Below are positions 28,226 through 37,152 of a DNA stretch of 64,000 bases, in pieces; the stretch's first letter is position 1, and each line of letters opens with the position of its first letter. The notes beneath the pieces are model-generated. The model was not told where the DNA came from. It made no database searches and worked only from the letters and a program-made list of their open reading frames with translations. Made by a program: the position numbers and the translations under genes. The DNA is from Flavobacterium sp. IMCC34852 (lineage in GTDB: Bacteria > Bacteroidota > Bacteroidia > Flavobacteriales > Flavobacteriaceae): the NCBI RefSeq assembly GCF_030643905.1, contig NZ_CP121446.1, positions 1,674,001 to 1,738,000 of the forward strand, read 5' to 3'.

Positions 28226-28861
28226 ATGAAAAACTTTTTTTATCTGATTTTATTTTTTATTTCGGTAGCTGCGTATTCGCAAGAGGCTTTAGATAAGGTT
28301 GCCAAAGAAACTTGTTCTTGTGTAGAGAAAAAAAACTTGGATTTTACCAAAGACAGCAATATCCAAGCTGTTCAAATGACTTTGGGATTGTGTATAGTTG
28401 AAAGCTTTTCGGCAAATCAAAGTAAATTTTCCAAAAAAGAATTGGCCGAATTCGAAGGCGCAGAAGGCATGAGAAAATTAGGAGAAAAAGTAGCCATGAA
28501 AATGGTGTCTTACTGTCCGGATATTATTATGGCTATGGGTAGAAAATATCTTGATGACAAAGAAGGCAATAACGGTGATGAAGTTATACAAGGAGATCCT
28601 ATTGAAGCCGATCCAACTATTGAAGGAACCATCACAGCCATTGAGAAAAATCAGTTCGTAACAATAAAAGTGAAAGATAAAAACAATAGAACTCACAGTT
28701 TTTTATTATTAGACTATTTTGATACTGCTTCATTGTATACCGAAAACAAAATTAAAGTTGGTGACACACTAACCGTTGGATATTCTGAAATTGAATTGTT
28801 CGATACGGCAAGTAACGATTTCAAATACTTTAAAATTATTAGCAGTCTAGAAAAAAAATAA
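28226..28861 (+). CDS. Hypothetical secreted protein
   Basis: A 211-residue protein with a signal peptide (cleavage near AAYSQ). The N-terminal half has cysteines in ETCSCVEKK, GLCIVE and SYCPD. The C-terminal half (about 130-211) is a small beta domain with alternating valine and lysine. I recognise no named family. The frame is open from 28202, inside the preceding gene, but the ATG at 28226, immediately after that gene's stop, begins the signal peptide. It is 2 bp from the next gene, so the three are co-transcribed. Confidence 0.75.
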   Translation: MKNFFYLILFFISVAAYSQEALDKVAKETCSCVEKKNLDFTKDSNIQAVQMTLGLCIVESFSANQSKFSKKELAEFEGAEGMRKLGEKVAMKMVSYCPDIIMAMGRKYLDDKEGNNGDEVIQGDPIEADPTIEGTITAIEKNQFVTIKVKDKNNRTHSFLLLDYFDTASLYTENKIKVGDTLTVGYSEIELFDTASNDFKYFKIISSLEKK

Positions 28862-28863
28862 AG

Positions 28864-29346
28864 ATGTACATTCCCTTTGAAAATTTACCGGAAGAATCTC
28901 GAATTTGGATTTACCAATCCAATCGCAAATTTTCAGATGATGAAATGGCGGAAATCGAGAAAGATTTGAAGATATTTTTAGAAAATTGGTCAGCTCACGG
29001 CACCGGTTTGGAAGCTTCTTATCTCTTAAAATATAACCGATTTATTATACTGGCTGTCAATCAGGAAGTGCAACAAGCCACAGGTTGTTCTATTGATTCC
29101 TCTGTGTCTTTTATCCAAAGTTTGGAACAAAAATACCAAGTAGATTTACTTGATAAAATGAATGTTACCTTCAAAAACGGCGAGCACATTGCGCATAAAA
29201 CTTTAATTGATTTTAAGCGTATGGCCAAAGAAAAAGCAGTTACGGCTAATACCATAGTTTTTAATAATTTGGTTAATACTATTGAAGAATTCAACGACAA
29301 TTGGGAAGTTCCTGCAGGCGAAAGCTGGCACAGTCGTTTCTTTTAA
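28864..29346 (+). CDS. Conserved Bacteroidota hypothetical protein
   Basis: A 160-residue soluble protein with no signal peptide, beginning MYIPFENLPEESRIWIYQ. Relatives are sometimes labelled ABC transporter ATPase, but there is no Walker A, Walker B or signature motif here, so that label should not be used. Recognisable points are GCSIDSS in the middle and the C-terminal aromatic ESWHSRFF. It overlaps or abuts neighbours closely (2 bp upstream, 12 bp before the GH3 gene). The function is unknown. Confidence 0.78.
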   Translation: MYIPFENLPEESRIWIYQSNRKFSDDEMAEIEKDLKIFLENWSAHGTGLEASYLLKYNRFIILAVNQEVQQATGCSIDSSVSFIQSLEQKYQVDLLDKMNVTFKNGEHIAHKTLIDFKRMAKEKAVTANTIVFNNLVNTIEEFNDNWEVPAGESWHSRFF

Positions 29347-29358
29347 TTTCTCATTTCA

Positions 29359-32300
29359 ATGAAGCAGTTTTTGTTCAGAATAGGTTTATTCACAGCATTG
29401 TTATTTTTGGTAACGAATTGTTCGTCCACCAAGAATAAAAAGCAGGTGGTCAACTTGAGCAAAGTCGGCATCGAAGACGAAGAAATTTATATTCCGCACA
29501 TCAAATCCGAACGAAAAAACTTTTTCCCGGAAACGGATGCCGAAACCCGTTGGGTTGACAGCATTTACAACCAAATGTCTTTTAACGAAAAAGTAGGCCA
29601 ACTGTTTATGGTGGCGGCGTACTCCAATAAAGATGCAGCCCACGTTGCTGAAATCGAAAAATTAGTCAGCGAATACAAAATTGGGGGCTTAATTTTCTTT
29701 CAAGGCGGACCCAAAAGGCAATCGCGTTTGACCAATAAATACCAGACTTTGTCCAAAATCCCATTGTTCATTGGGATTGATGCCGAATGGGGAATGAGCA
29801 TGCGCTTGGATTCTACTTTTCGCTATCCATTCAACATGACACTCGGCGCTATTCGCGATTTGAAATTGGTGGAGAAAGTAGGCGAGGCCATGGCCAAAGA
29901 AAGCAAAAGAATGGGTGTGCACTTTAATTTTGCACCGGTTTTGGATATCAATACCAACCCGAAAAACCCAATCATCGGGTATCGTTCTTTTGGGGAAAAT
30001 AAAGTCAATGTTACAGAACACGCCATAGCTTTGATGAAAGGTGTGCAAAGTCAGGGCATTTTCTCAACCGGGAAACACTTTCCGGGTCACGGCGATACTT
30101 CAACCGATTCTCACCACGCTTTGCCGGTGGTCAACGCATCATTGGAACACATTGAAAAAGTAGAATTGTATCCCTACAAAAGAATGTTTGACGAAGGTTT
30201 GGTTTCGGTAATGGTAGCGCATTTGAATGTGCCGAGTTTGGAACCGAGAGAAGGTTATCCTACGTCTATTTCGCAACCTGTTGTGACCAATTTACTCAAA
30301 AACGATCTTGGTTTTGACGGTTTGATATTTACTGATGCTTTGAATATGAAAGGCGCGAGTAATTTCAAAAAGCCCGGGGATATTGATTTAGAAGCATTTT
30401 TGGCCGGAAATGACATCTTGCTTTTTGCTGAGAATGTACCGTTAGCAGTTGAAAAAATCTGCGTGGCTTATCAGGAAGGACAAATTTCAGAAAGTCGTTT
30501 GGCCGAATCAGTAAAGAAGATTTTGCGTTACAAATTCAAAGCCGGGTTGAATCAATACGAACCCGTTGAAGAGATTAATTTGTTCCATGATTTGAATCCG
30601 AAATCCAACCAAAGTTTGCAATATGAATTGTATGAAAATGCGATTACGGTAGTGAAAAATCAGGACAACATTTTGCCGATTAAAAATCTGAACCAAAAAA
30701 TTGCCTATGTAAAATTGGGTGACGACAGCAACAGTTCATTTGTCAATACACTTAAAAAATATACCGAAGTCAACGAAGTTTTTGACGCCAATTTAGATTC
30801 GTTACTGACCAAATTAACCGATTATGAAACGGTTATCATTGGTTACCACAAATCAGACAAAACTTGGTGGAAATCGCCCGAGTTGACTGCTTCAGAACTA
30901 CAATTGATTGATTCAATTGCGGTTAAAAAGAAAGTTATTATCGATTGTTTTGCCAAGCCTTATTCTTTGTCTAAAATTAACAATTTCGATGCCATTGAAG
31001 GCGTAATGGTGTCTTACCAAAACGGCGATGTGGCTCAGGAAGTTTCAGCCGAATTGATTTTTGGTGCTGTTGCTTCCAAAGGAAAGCTTCCGGTTTCTAT
31101 CAATGGCTCTTTTAGTGCCGGAGATGGTTTGTTTACCGAAAAACTGAACCGCTTGGGTTTTACCACACCGGAAAACGTAGGCATGAGCTCGGAGAAATTA
31201 AACCAAATTGAAAAGCTAGCCTATAAAGCCATCGACGGTAAAATGGCACCGGGCATGCAGGTCTTGGTCGCTCGAAGAGGAAAAGTGATTTACCAGAAAT
31301 CTTTCGGAAAACAAACCTATGACGGCGAGGTAAGAATCAAGAATTCTGACTTGTATGACGTGGCTTCTTTGACCAAAATGGTAGCGACTTTACCCAATGT
31401 AATGCAATTGTATGATGCTCAGAAAGTGACTTTGGATACTAATTTAGGTGAAATGTTACCCCTGTTTATCGGTTCCAATAAACAACCGATAACTTTCAAA
31501 GAATTGTTGTCACACTATGGCAGAATGCAAGCTTGGATCCCATTTTACAAAGCTACGGTTGATTCGACCAAGCAACCAATGGAGAAGTATTATAGAAAAA
31601 TATATACCGAAGGATTTACCAAAAGGGTTTCCGACAGTTTGTACCTTAGAGATGATTACCATGACACCATCATGAAGCAAATTATCAACAGTCCGCTACT
31701 AGACAAAAAAGAATATAAGTACAGCGATTTTACGTTTATCATTCTCAAACAATATCTAGAAAAAGCAACGGGAAAATCGTTAGACCAACTCACTTATGAC
31801 AACTTCTACAAAACACTTGGGATGAACAATACGTTGTACAATCCATTGAGCAAGTTTGACAAAAGCGTTATTGTACCGACTGAGATAGATACTTATTTCC
31901 GTCATGATACCATTCAAGGATACGTGCACGATATGGAAGCTGCGATGGAAGGCGGAATTGCAGGTCATGCGGGTATTTTTTCTAATGCTTTGGATGTGGC
32001 CAAAATGATGCAAATGTACCTTCAAAAAGGGAATTATGGTGGCGTACAGTATTTTTCACCGGAGACCTTTAATATTTTCAATACTTGCTGGTTTTGTCCG
32101 CAAGGAAACCGTCGTGGTTTAGGTTTTGACAAACCACAAATCAGTGGTGGCGGCCCAACTTGTGGTTGTGTATCAATGTCGAGTTTTGGTCATACCGGTT
32201 TTACGGGAACTATTGCTTGGGCTGATCCGGAGACCGAAATTGTTTATGTGTTTTTATCCAACAGAACTTTCCCGGATTCTAATTTACCTAACACGCTCTC

Positions 32301-32361
32301 CAAAGAAAACATCCGCGAAGACATTCAGAAAGCGATTCAGGAAGCCATTATAGAGAAATAA
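29359..32361 (+). CDS. GH3 beta-N-acetylglucosaminidase fused to a beta-lactamase-like serine hydrolase
   Basis: A 1000-residue lipoprotein (Cys21 in VTNCSS). Residues about 60-400 are a NagZ-type GH3 barrel with KHFPGHGDT and the nucleophile motif FTDALNMKG (Asp near 324). Residues about 400-590 form a GH3 C-terminal-type domain. Residues about 610-1000 form a class C beta-lactamase/PBP-like domain with SLTK (Ser near 670), a YSD in place of the usual YxN, and HTG in place of KTG. Murein sugar release and a peptide or ester hydrolase are joined in one surface-anchored protein, as seen in other Bacteroidota. It starts 12 bp after the preceding gene. Confidence 0.88.
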   Translation: MKQFLFRIGLFTALLFLVTNCSSTKNKKQVVNLSKVGIEDEEIYIPHIKSERKNFFPETDAETRWVDSIYNQMSFNEKVGQLFMVAAYSNKDAAHVAEIEKLVSEYKIGGLIFFQGGPKRQSRLTNKYQTLSKIPLFIGIDAEWGMSMRLDSTFRYPFNMTLGAIRDLKLVEKVGEAMAKESKRMGVHFNFAPVLDINTNPKNPIIGYRSFGENKVNVTEHAIALMKGVQSQGIFSTGKHFPGHGDTSTDSHHALPVVNASLEHIEKVELYPYKRMFDEGLVSVMVAHLNVPSLEPREGYPTSISQPVVTNLLKNDLGFDGLIFTDALNMKGASNFKKPGDIDLEAFLAGNDILLFAENVPLAVEKICVAYQEGQISESRLAESVKKILRYKFKAGLNQYEPVEEINLFHDLNPKSNQSLQYELYENAITVVKNQDNILPIKNLNQKIAYVKLGDDSNSSFVNTLKKYTEVNEVFDANLDSLLTKLTDYETVIIGYHKSDKTWWKSPELTASELQLIDSIAVKKKVIIDCFAKPYSLSKINNFDAIEGVMVSYQNGDVAQEVSAELIFGAVASKGKLPVSINGSFSAGDGLFTEKLNRLGFTTPENVGMSSEKLNQIEKLAYKAIDGKMAPGMQVLVARRGKVIYQKSFGKQTYDGEVRIKNSDLYDVASLTKMVATLPNVMQLYDAQKVTLDTNLGEMLPLFIGSNKQPITFKELLSHYGRMQAWIPFYKATVDSTKQPMEKYYRKIYTEGFTKRVSDSLYLRDDYHDTIMKQIINSPLLDKKEYKYSDFTFIILKQYLEKATGKSLDQLTYDNFYKTLGMNNTLYNPLSKFDKSVIVPTEIDTYFRHDTIQGYVHDMEAAMEGGIAGHAGIFSNALDVAKMMQMYLQKGNYGGVQYFSPETFNIFNTCWFCPQGNRRGLGFDKPQISGGGPTCGCVSMSSFGHTGFTGTIAWADPETEIVYVFLSNRTFPDSNLPNTLSKENIREDIQKAIQEAIIEK

Positions 32362-32428
32362 TCTTTAACTCTTTTTTACCATTTTCACCGGCTATTTTCC
32401 TTAATTTCGTATTGTTAAAAAATCCTTT

Positions 32429-33562
32429 ATGAAAATAGCTATTGTGTGCTATCCTACCTTTGGAGGTAGTGGTGTAGTAGCCACAGAACTCGGACTCGAA
32501 TTGGCCCATCGCGGTCACGAAATCCATTTTATTACCTACCGTCAACCTGTGCGTTTGGCACTTTTGAATCCCAATGTGCACTACCACGAAGTAAACGTTC
32601 CCGAATATCCGTTGTTTCATTACCAACCTTATGAATTGGCCTTGTCCAGTAAGTTGGTTGATATGGTCAAACTTTATAAAATAGAATTGTTGCATGTGCA
32701 TTATGCCATTCCGCATGCTTATGCCGGTTATATGGCCAAGCAAATGTTGAAAGACGAAGGCATCATCATTCCGATGGTTACTACCTTGCACGGAACTGAT
32801 ATTACCTTAGTGGGTAATCATCCTTTCTACAAACCGGCGGTGAGTTTCAGTATCAACAAATCAGATGTAGTGACTTCGGTTTCCCAAAGTTTAAAAGACG
32901 ATACTTATAATTTGTTTAACATTAAGAAGGAAATCCATGTGATTCCGAATTTTATTGAATTAGACAAACACCGAAACGAGAATTTGATTTCTTGTCAGCG
33001 TTCGGTAATGGCCAAAAAAGAAGAGCGCATTGTAACTCACATCAGTAATTTTCGACGAGTAAAACGCATTCCGGACATTATCAAAATTTTTTATAAAATA
33101 CAGCAGAAGATTCCCGCGAAGTTGATGATGGTAGGTGATGGTCCCGAAAAGGCAAGAGCAGAGCAATTGTGCGATGAATTAGGTATACAAGACAAAGTCA
33201 TTTTCTTTGGCAACAGCAACGAAATAGACCAAATATTATCGTATTCAGATTTGTTTTTATTGCCTTCGGAAACTGAAAGTTTCGGATTGGCCGCTTTGGA
33301 AGCTATGGCTTGGAGCGTTCCGGTAATTTCAAGTAATTCAGGTGGTTTGCCCGAGGTAAATTTTGACGGTATCTCAGGTTATTTGAGTGATGTAGGTGAT
33401 GTTGACAGTATGGCCGAAAATGCACTCAAAATACTAGCCAATGACGAAACGCTGCAAAAGTTCAGAGAAAATGCATTGAATGTGGCCAAACAGTTCGATA
33501 TTAAAAATATCCTTCCACTTTATGAAAATTTGTATAATCAAGCCATAAACAATACCAAATGA
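32429..33562 (+). CDS. bshA: N-acetyl-alpha-D-glucosaminyl L-malate synthase BshA
   Basis: A 377-residue GT4 glycosyltransferase, the first step of bacillithiol synthesis (UDP-GlcNAc plus L-malate). The N terminus has YPTFGGSGVVATELG, the donor site has NFRRVKR, and the C-terminal E-x7-E motif is ETESFGLAALEA. This combination is characteristic of BshA rather than of general GT4 enzymes. Its presence indicates that the organism uses bacillithiol as its low-molecular-weight thiol. The stop overlaps the next start (ATGA at 33559-33562). Confidence 0.9.
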   Translation: MKIAIVCYPTFGGSGVVATELGLELAHRGHEIHFITYRQPVRLALLNPNVHYHEVNVPEYPLFHYQPYELALSSKLVDMVKLYKIELLHVHYAIPHAYAGYMAKQMLKDEGIIIPMVTTLHGTDITLVGNHPFYKPAVSFSINKSDVVTSVSQSLKDDTYNLFNIKKEIHVIPNFIELDKHRNENLISCQRSVMAKKEERIVTHISNFRRVKRIPDIIKIFYKIQQKIPAKLMMVGDGPEKARAEQLCDELGIQDKVIFFGNSNEIDQILSYSDLFLLPSETESFGLAALEAMAWSVPVISSNSGGLPEVNFDGISGYLSDVGDVDSMAENALKILANDETLQKFRENALNVAKQFDIKNILPLYENLYNQAINNTK

Positions 33563-33984
33563 GAAAAGCAATCCCGGCACTTTTAGTTTTATTTTTAGTT
33601 TCGTGTTCTTCCAAAAAGGAAGTAGTTGTTAAACCTTTGTATGAAGTCTTAACTACCAATAATGATGGCGGTGCCAATATTAAGTTTTATGAAATACTCA
33701 CCGAACCAAAAGAAATAATGATGTTACTGGGTGATGAAACGCTTCGTAAAAAAATCAAAAGCGAAGACACCAACAATAGTAGCTTTATCATTTTAAACGC
33801 CGGACCAACCAAAGAAAGTTATAATCGAATCAAAGTCGAAAGAGTTGTAGAGACCGATACCAATATTGAAGTTTACGTCAAAGACACTCAAAAAAGTACC
33901 GAACCCAACCTGGCCGATGACAGTATAGTATTTCCTTACACGATTATCAAAATCAATTCGAAGAAACCCATAGTGATTAAATAA
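33559..33984 (+). CDS. Hypothetical small lipoprotein
   Basis: A 141-residue protein with a lipoprotein signal (LVSCSS, Cys16). The mature part is beta-rich and resembles no family I can name; it contains the segment ILNAGPTKESYNRI. It is coupled to bshA by an ATGA overlap, so expression is tied to bacillithiol synthesis. Whether function is too is unknown. A terminator follows directly. Confidence 0.75.
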   Translation: MRKAIPALLVLFLVSCSSKKEVVVKPLYEVLTTNNDGGANIKFYEILTEPKEIMMLLGDETLRKKIKSEDTNNSSFIILNAGPTKESYNRIKVERVVETDTNIEVYVKDTQKSTEPNLADDSIVFPYTIIKINSKKPIVIK

Positions 33985-34019
33985 AAAAAAATCCCGTCTA
34001 AAAGGCGGGATTTTTTTTA
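33983..34019. terminator. Bidirectional terminator
   Basis: AAAATCCCG (33988-33996) and CGGGATTTT (34006-34014) form a 9-bp stem with A and T runs on both sides. It lies between the convergent lipoprotein and outer-membrane protein genes and overlaps the stop of the former. Confidence 0.8.
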
Positions 34020-34032
34020 TGCTTAGAAGTGA

Positions 34033-34521
34033 TTACCATCTGTAACGGATGCTTAATGCAATATCCGGTCCGAAATTATCCTCTCTGTAATCATCAGAAT
34101 TGAAATATATTTCAGGTCTAACGTCTAATGACAACTGTAACGGAATATCAAAGTTATATTCAATACCAATATCACCGGCAGCCAAAAGAATTGTTCCACT
34201 GTCGCTATAACCATTGTGGTCATAACTCCAACTTCCGACACCACCACCAACACCGGCATACCAATTAAAACCTTGGTCAATATTCCAAACCCATTGGTAC
34301 AAACCAACTAATTTGAAGGCATCCACATTTTTACTGTTTCTCCAGCCTAAGTCTAACTCTAAACGATTGTTTTTAGACAATCCTCTTTGGTAAGATACTT
34401 CACCACCAAAACCGTCATTGTCTCCTAAACGCAGTCCTAATGCGTTCTTCGAAATGTCTTGAGCTTGTGTGCTGAATGCTAATCCCATTAACATAAAGGC
34501 ACTTAGAAATAATTTTTTCAT
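34033..34521 (-). CDS. Small outer-membrane beta-barrel protein
   Basis: A 162-residue protein with a signal peptide (cleavage near AFSTQAQ), then about eight amphipathic strands ending in aromatic-x-aromatic (IRYRW). This fits an OmpW/OmpA-like eight-stranded barrel. No peptidoglycan-binding domain is present. A -7 element lies about 100 bp upstream, giving a long leader. Function is unknown. Confidence 0.8.
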   Translation of the reverse strand: MKKLFLSAFMLMGLAFSTQAQDISKNALGLRLGDNDGFGGEVSYQRGLSKNNRLELDLGWRNSKNVDAFKLVGLYQWVWNIDQGFNWYAGVGGGVGSWSYDHNGYSDSGTILLAAGDIGIEYNFDIPLQLSLDVRPEIYFNSDDYREDNFGPDIALSIRYRW

Positions 34522-34621
34522 AATTCTTGAATTTGTTTTAAAAAATGTAAAATTAGCTATAATAAATAATAGAAAATGTAGCTACAACAAGATTTGTATT
34601 GTAGTAACAATTCTACTAAAA

Positions 34622-34629
34622 CAAAGATA
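34622..34629 (-). promoter_or_regulatory. -7 promoter element of the barrel gene
   Basis: The minus strand reads TATCTTTG, a match to TAnnTTTG, about 100 bp before the ATG at 34521. Confidence 0.4.
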
Positions 34630-34742
34630 GAGCATTAATTTGTTAAGGGTTTACATAATATTTGTTAAAAGTTATAAAATTTCAATTTGACCTGAAAAAC
34701 AAATAATATTGGTCCAAATTTCGGTAAATAACAGCAAAAAAC

Positions 34743-34750
34743 TATATTTG
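34743..34750 (+). promoter_or_regulatory. -7 promoter element of aroC
   Basis: TATATTTG matches TAnnTTTG and lies 16 bp before the aroC ATG. A TTTC at 34719-34722, 20 bp upstream, could be a degenerate -33 box. Confidence 0.5.
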
Positions 34751-34766
34751 TTTAAAACATTAAACC

Positions 34767-35831
34767 ATGGCCGGAAACAGTTACGGAACACTTTTCAGAC
34801 TGACTACTTTTGGAGAATCTCACGGTGAAGCATTGGGCGGAATCATTGATGGCTGCCCTGCCGGAATACTCATCGATTTAGAAGCAATTCAAATGGAGAT
34901 GCAGCGCAGAAAACCCGGTCAGTCGAGTATCGTTACCCAAAGAAAAGAGGAAGACGAAGTGCAATTTCTTTCAGGCATTTTTGAGGGAAAAACAACCGGA
35001 ACACCAATCGGGTTTATCATTCCCAACACCAATCAAAAATCAGACGATTATTCCCATATTAAAGACAGTTACCGACCCAGTCATGCCGATTATGTGTATG
35101 AAAGAAAATACGGTATACGCGATTATCGCGGAGGCGGTAGGAGTTCGGCTCGTGAAACAGCTTGCAGAGTAGTAGCGGGTGCTGTCGCCAAACAAGTTTT
35201 AAGCCATATCAAAATCAATGCTTTCGTCTCTTCGGTGGGTGATATTTTTATTGATAAGCCTTATCAGGATTTGGATTTTTCTCTAACAGAAACCAATGCG
35301 GTTCGTTGCCCCGATTTGGAAACAGCCGAAAAAATGGAAAACTATATTAAGGAAATCCGCAAGGAAGGTGATACCGTCGGTGGAACAGTCACTTGTGTAA
35401 TTCAAAATGTACCAATCGGTTTGGGAGAGCCTGTTTTTGACAAGCTTCACGCCGAGTTGGGCAAAGCCATGTTGTCCATCAATGCCGTGAAAGGATTTGA
35501 ATTCGGTAGCGGATTTTGCGGCGCGCGAATGAAAGGTAGTGAACACAACGATTTATACAACGAAGACGGCACCACCAAAACCAATCTTTCGGGCGGAATC
35601 CAAGGCGGAATTTCCAACGGAATGGATATTTATTTCAGAGTAGCTTTCAAACCCGTAGCCACATTAATTCAGAAACAAGAAGTATTGACCAATCAAAATA
35701 CTATTGTAGAGCAACAAGGCAAAGGCCGACACGATCCTTGTGTGGTGCCGAGAGCAGTGCCGATTGTAGAAGCTATGGCTGCCTTGGTCTTGGCCGATTT
35801 TTATTTACTAAACAAAACTTATCAATACTAA
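34767..35831 (+). CDS. aroC: Chorismate synthase
   Basis: A 354-residue FMN-dependent lyase converting EPSP to chorismate, the last step of the shikimate pathway. Signatures: [10 protein letters not shown] near the N terminus, the arginine-rich [12 protein letters not shown] with the flavin and substrate contacts, and [11 protein letters not shown] near the C terminus. Length is normal. No other aro gene is nearby. The symporter gene begins on the next base after the stop. Confidence 0.95.
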   Translation: MAGNSYGTLFRLTTFGESHGEALGGIIDGCPAGILIDLEAIQMEMQRRKPGQSSIVTQRKEEDEVQFLSGIFEGKTTGTPIGFIIPNTNQKSDDYSHIKDSYRPSHADYVYERKYGIRDYRGGGRSSARETACRVVAGAVAKQVLSHIKINAFVSSVGDIFIDKPYQDLDFSLTETNAVRCPDLETAEKMENYIKEIRKEGDTVGGTVTCVIQNVPIGLGEPVFDKLHAELGKAMLSINAVKGFEFGSGFCGARMKGSEHNDLYNEDGTTKTNLSGGIQGGISNGMDIYFRVAFKPVATLIQKQEVLTNQNTIVEQQGKGRHDPCVVPRAVPIVEAMAALVLADFYLLNKTYQY

Positions 35832-37088
35832 ATGGAGACAACGGAAACCACCAAAAAATCATTATTAGCTAATCTTACTTTTCAGATTCTCATAGCGGTT
35901 GTGCTCGGAGCCGTTTTAGGCGTTTTTGTTTTTAAAAATTTTGATGAAAGTACTAGAGAAACCTTTAGTAAAAACATCAAATTGTTAGCTACTATATTTA
36001 TTCGTTTGGTTCAAATGATTATTGCGCCTCTGGTCTTTACTACTTTGGTTGTAGGGATTGCCAAATTGGGAGACATTAAATCAGTGGGAAGAATAGGAGG
36101 AAGAGCGCTCGGATGGTTTTTTACCGCTTCTTTTATTTCATTATTAATAGGAATGTTTTGGGTCAATGTTTTAAAACCCGGAAAAAACATAAAGTTGCCC
36201 AATTTAGACACCGAAAAAGCTTCGGAAATTGTTCAGAAAACAGAAGGTTTTTCGGCACAGAACTTTGTAGAGCATATTATTCCCAAGAGCGTTGTTGAAG
36301 CCATGGCCACCAATGAAATTTTACAGATTGTAATTTTTTCTATTTTCTTCGGATTGGCTGCAGCTTCTATTGGTTCTCATGCCAAACCGGTTATCAATGC
36401 CTTGGATAAAACCTCACACATCATTTTAAAGATGGTGAATTATGTGATGAAATTTGCTCCGTTTGGTGTGTTTGGTGCTATCGCAAGTGTTTTGGCCATG
36501 ATTGACTTTTGGGAATTGATTACTACCTATTTGTACTTTTTTGGTTCTTTTTTAATCGGAATAGGAACACTTTGGGTTGTTTTGTTGTTAGTGGGCTATT
36601 TATTTTTAAAAGGTCATATGACTACTTTGTTAAAGCGAATTATGAGTCCGTTGGTTATTGCTTTCGGAACCACCAGCAGCGAGGCAGTTTTTCCAAAATT
36701 GACCGAAGAATTAGAACGATTTGGAGTAAAAGACAAGATAGTTTCTTTCATGTTGCCGTTAGGTTATTCCTTCAATTTAGATGGTAGTATGATGTACATG
36801 ACTTTTGCCAGTATTTTTATTGCCCAAGCTTATGGCGTTCCTCTTGATACCGGAACACAAATGACCATGTTGTTAGTGTTGATGCTTACCAGTAAAGGAA
36901 TTGCCGGTGTACCCAGAGCCAGCTTAGTAGTAGTGGCGGCTACTTGTGGCATGTTTAAAATTCCCGAAGTCGGAATAGCTTTGATTTTACCAATTGACCA
37001 TTTTTGTGATATGTTCAGAAGTGCTACTAATGTATTAGGAAATGCTATCGCCACTTCGGTTGTAGGGAAATGGGAAAAAGATAGTTAA
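35832..37088 (+). CDS. Dicarboxylate/amino acid:cation symporter (DAACS family)
   Basis: A 418-residue GltP/DctA-like secondary transporter with about eight transmembrane helices and two re-entrant hairpins. Hairpin 1 carries the serine-rich TTSSEAVFP and helix 7 carries NLDGSMMYM. The late PIDHFCDMFRSATN segment holds the Asp and the Arg that usually coordinate the substrate amino and side-chain carboxylate groups, so glutamate/aspartate or a dicarboxylate is the likely cargo. It starts at the base after the aroC stop. Confidence 0.9.
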   Translation: METTETTKKSLLANLTFQILIAVVLGAVLGVFVFKNFDESTRETFSKNIKLLATIFIRLVQMIIAPLVFTTLVVGIAKLGDIKSVGRIGGRALGWFFTASFISLLIGMFWVNVLKPGKNIKLPNLDTEKASEIVQKTEGFSAQNFVEHIIPKSVVEAMATNEILQIVIFSIFFGLAAASIGSHAKPVINALDKTSHIILKMVNYVMKFAPFGVFGAIASVLAMIDFWELITTYLYFFGSFLIGIGTLWVVLLLVGYLFLKGHMTTLLKRIMSPLVIAFGTTSSEAVFPKLTEELERFGVKDKIVSFMLPLGYSFNLDGSMMYMTFASIFIAQAYGVPLDTGTQMTMLLVLMLTSKGIAGVPRASLVVVAATCGMFKIPEVGIALILPIDHFCDMFRSATNVLGNAIATSVVGKWEKDS

Positions 37089-37152
37089 AAAAGTATGATA
37101 TTTGAAATACTTTATTAAATTTGTTTTCTTGAAACTTAATAAAATTATATTT

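Noticed and set aside
28864..29346. ABC transporter ATPase
   Set aside because: Database-style label for this family; no Walker A, Walker B or signature motif is present in the 160 residues.
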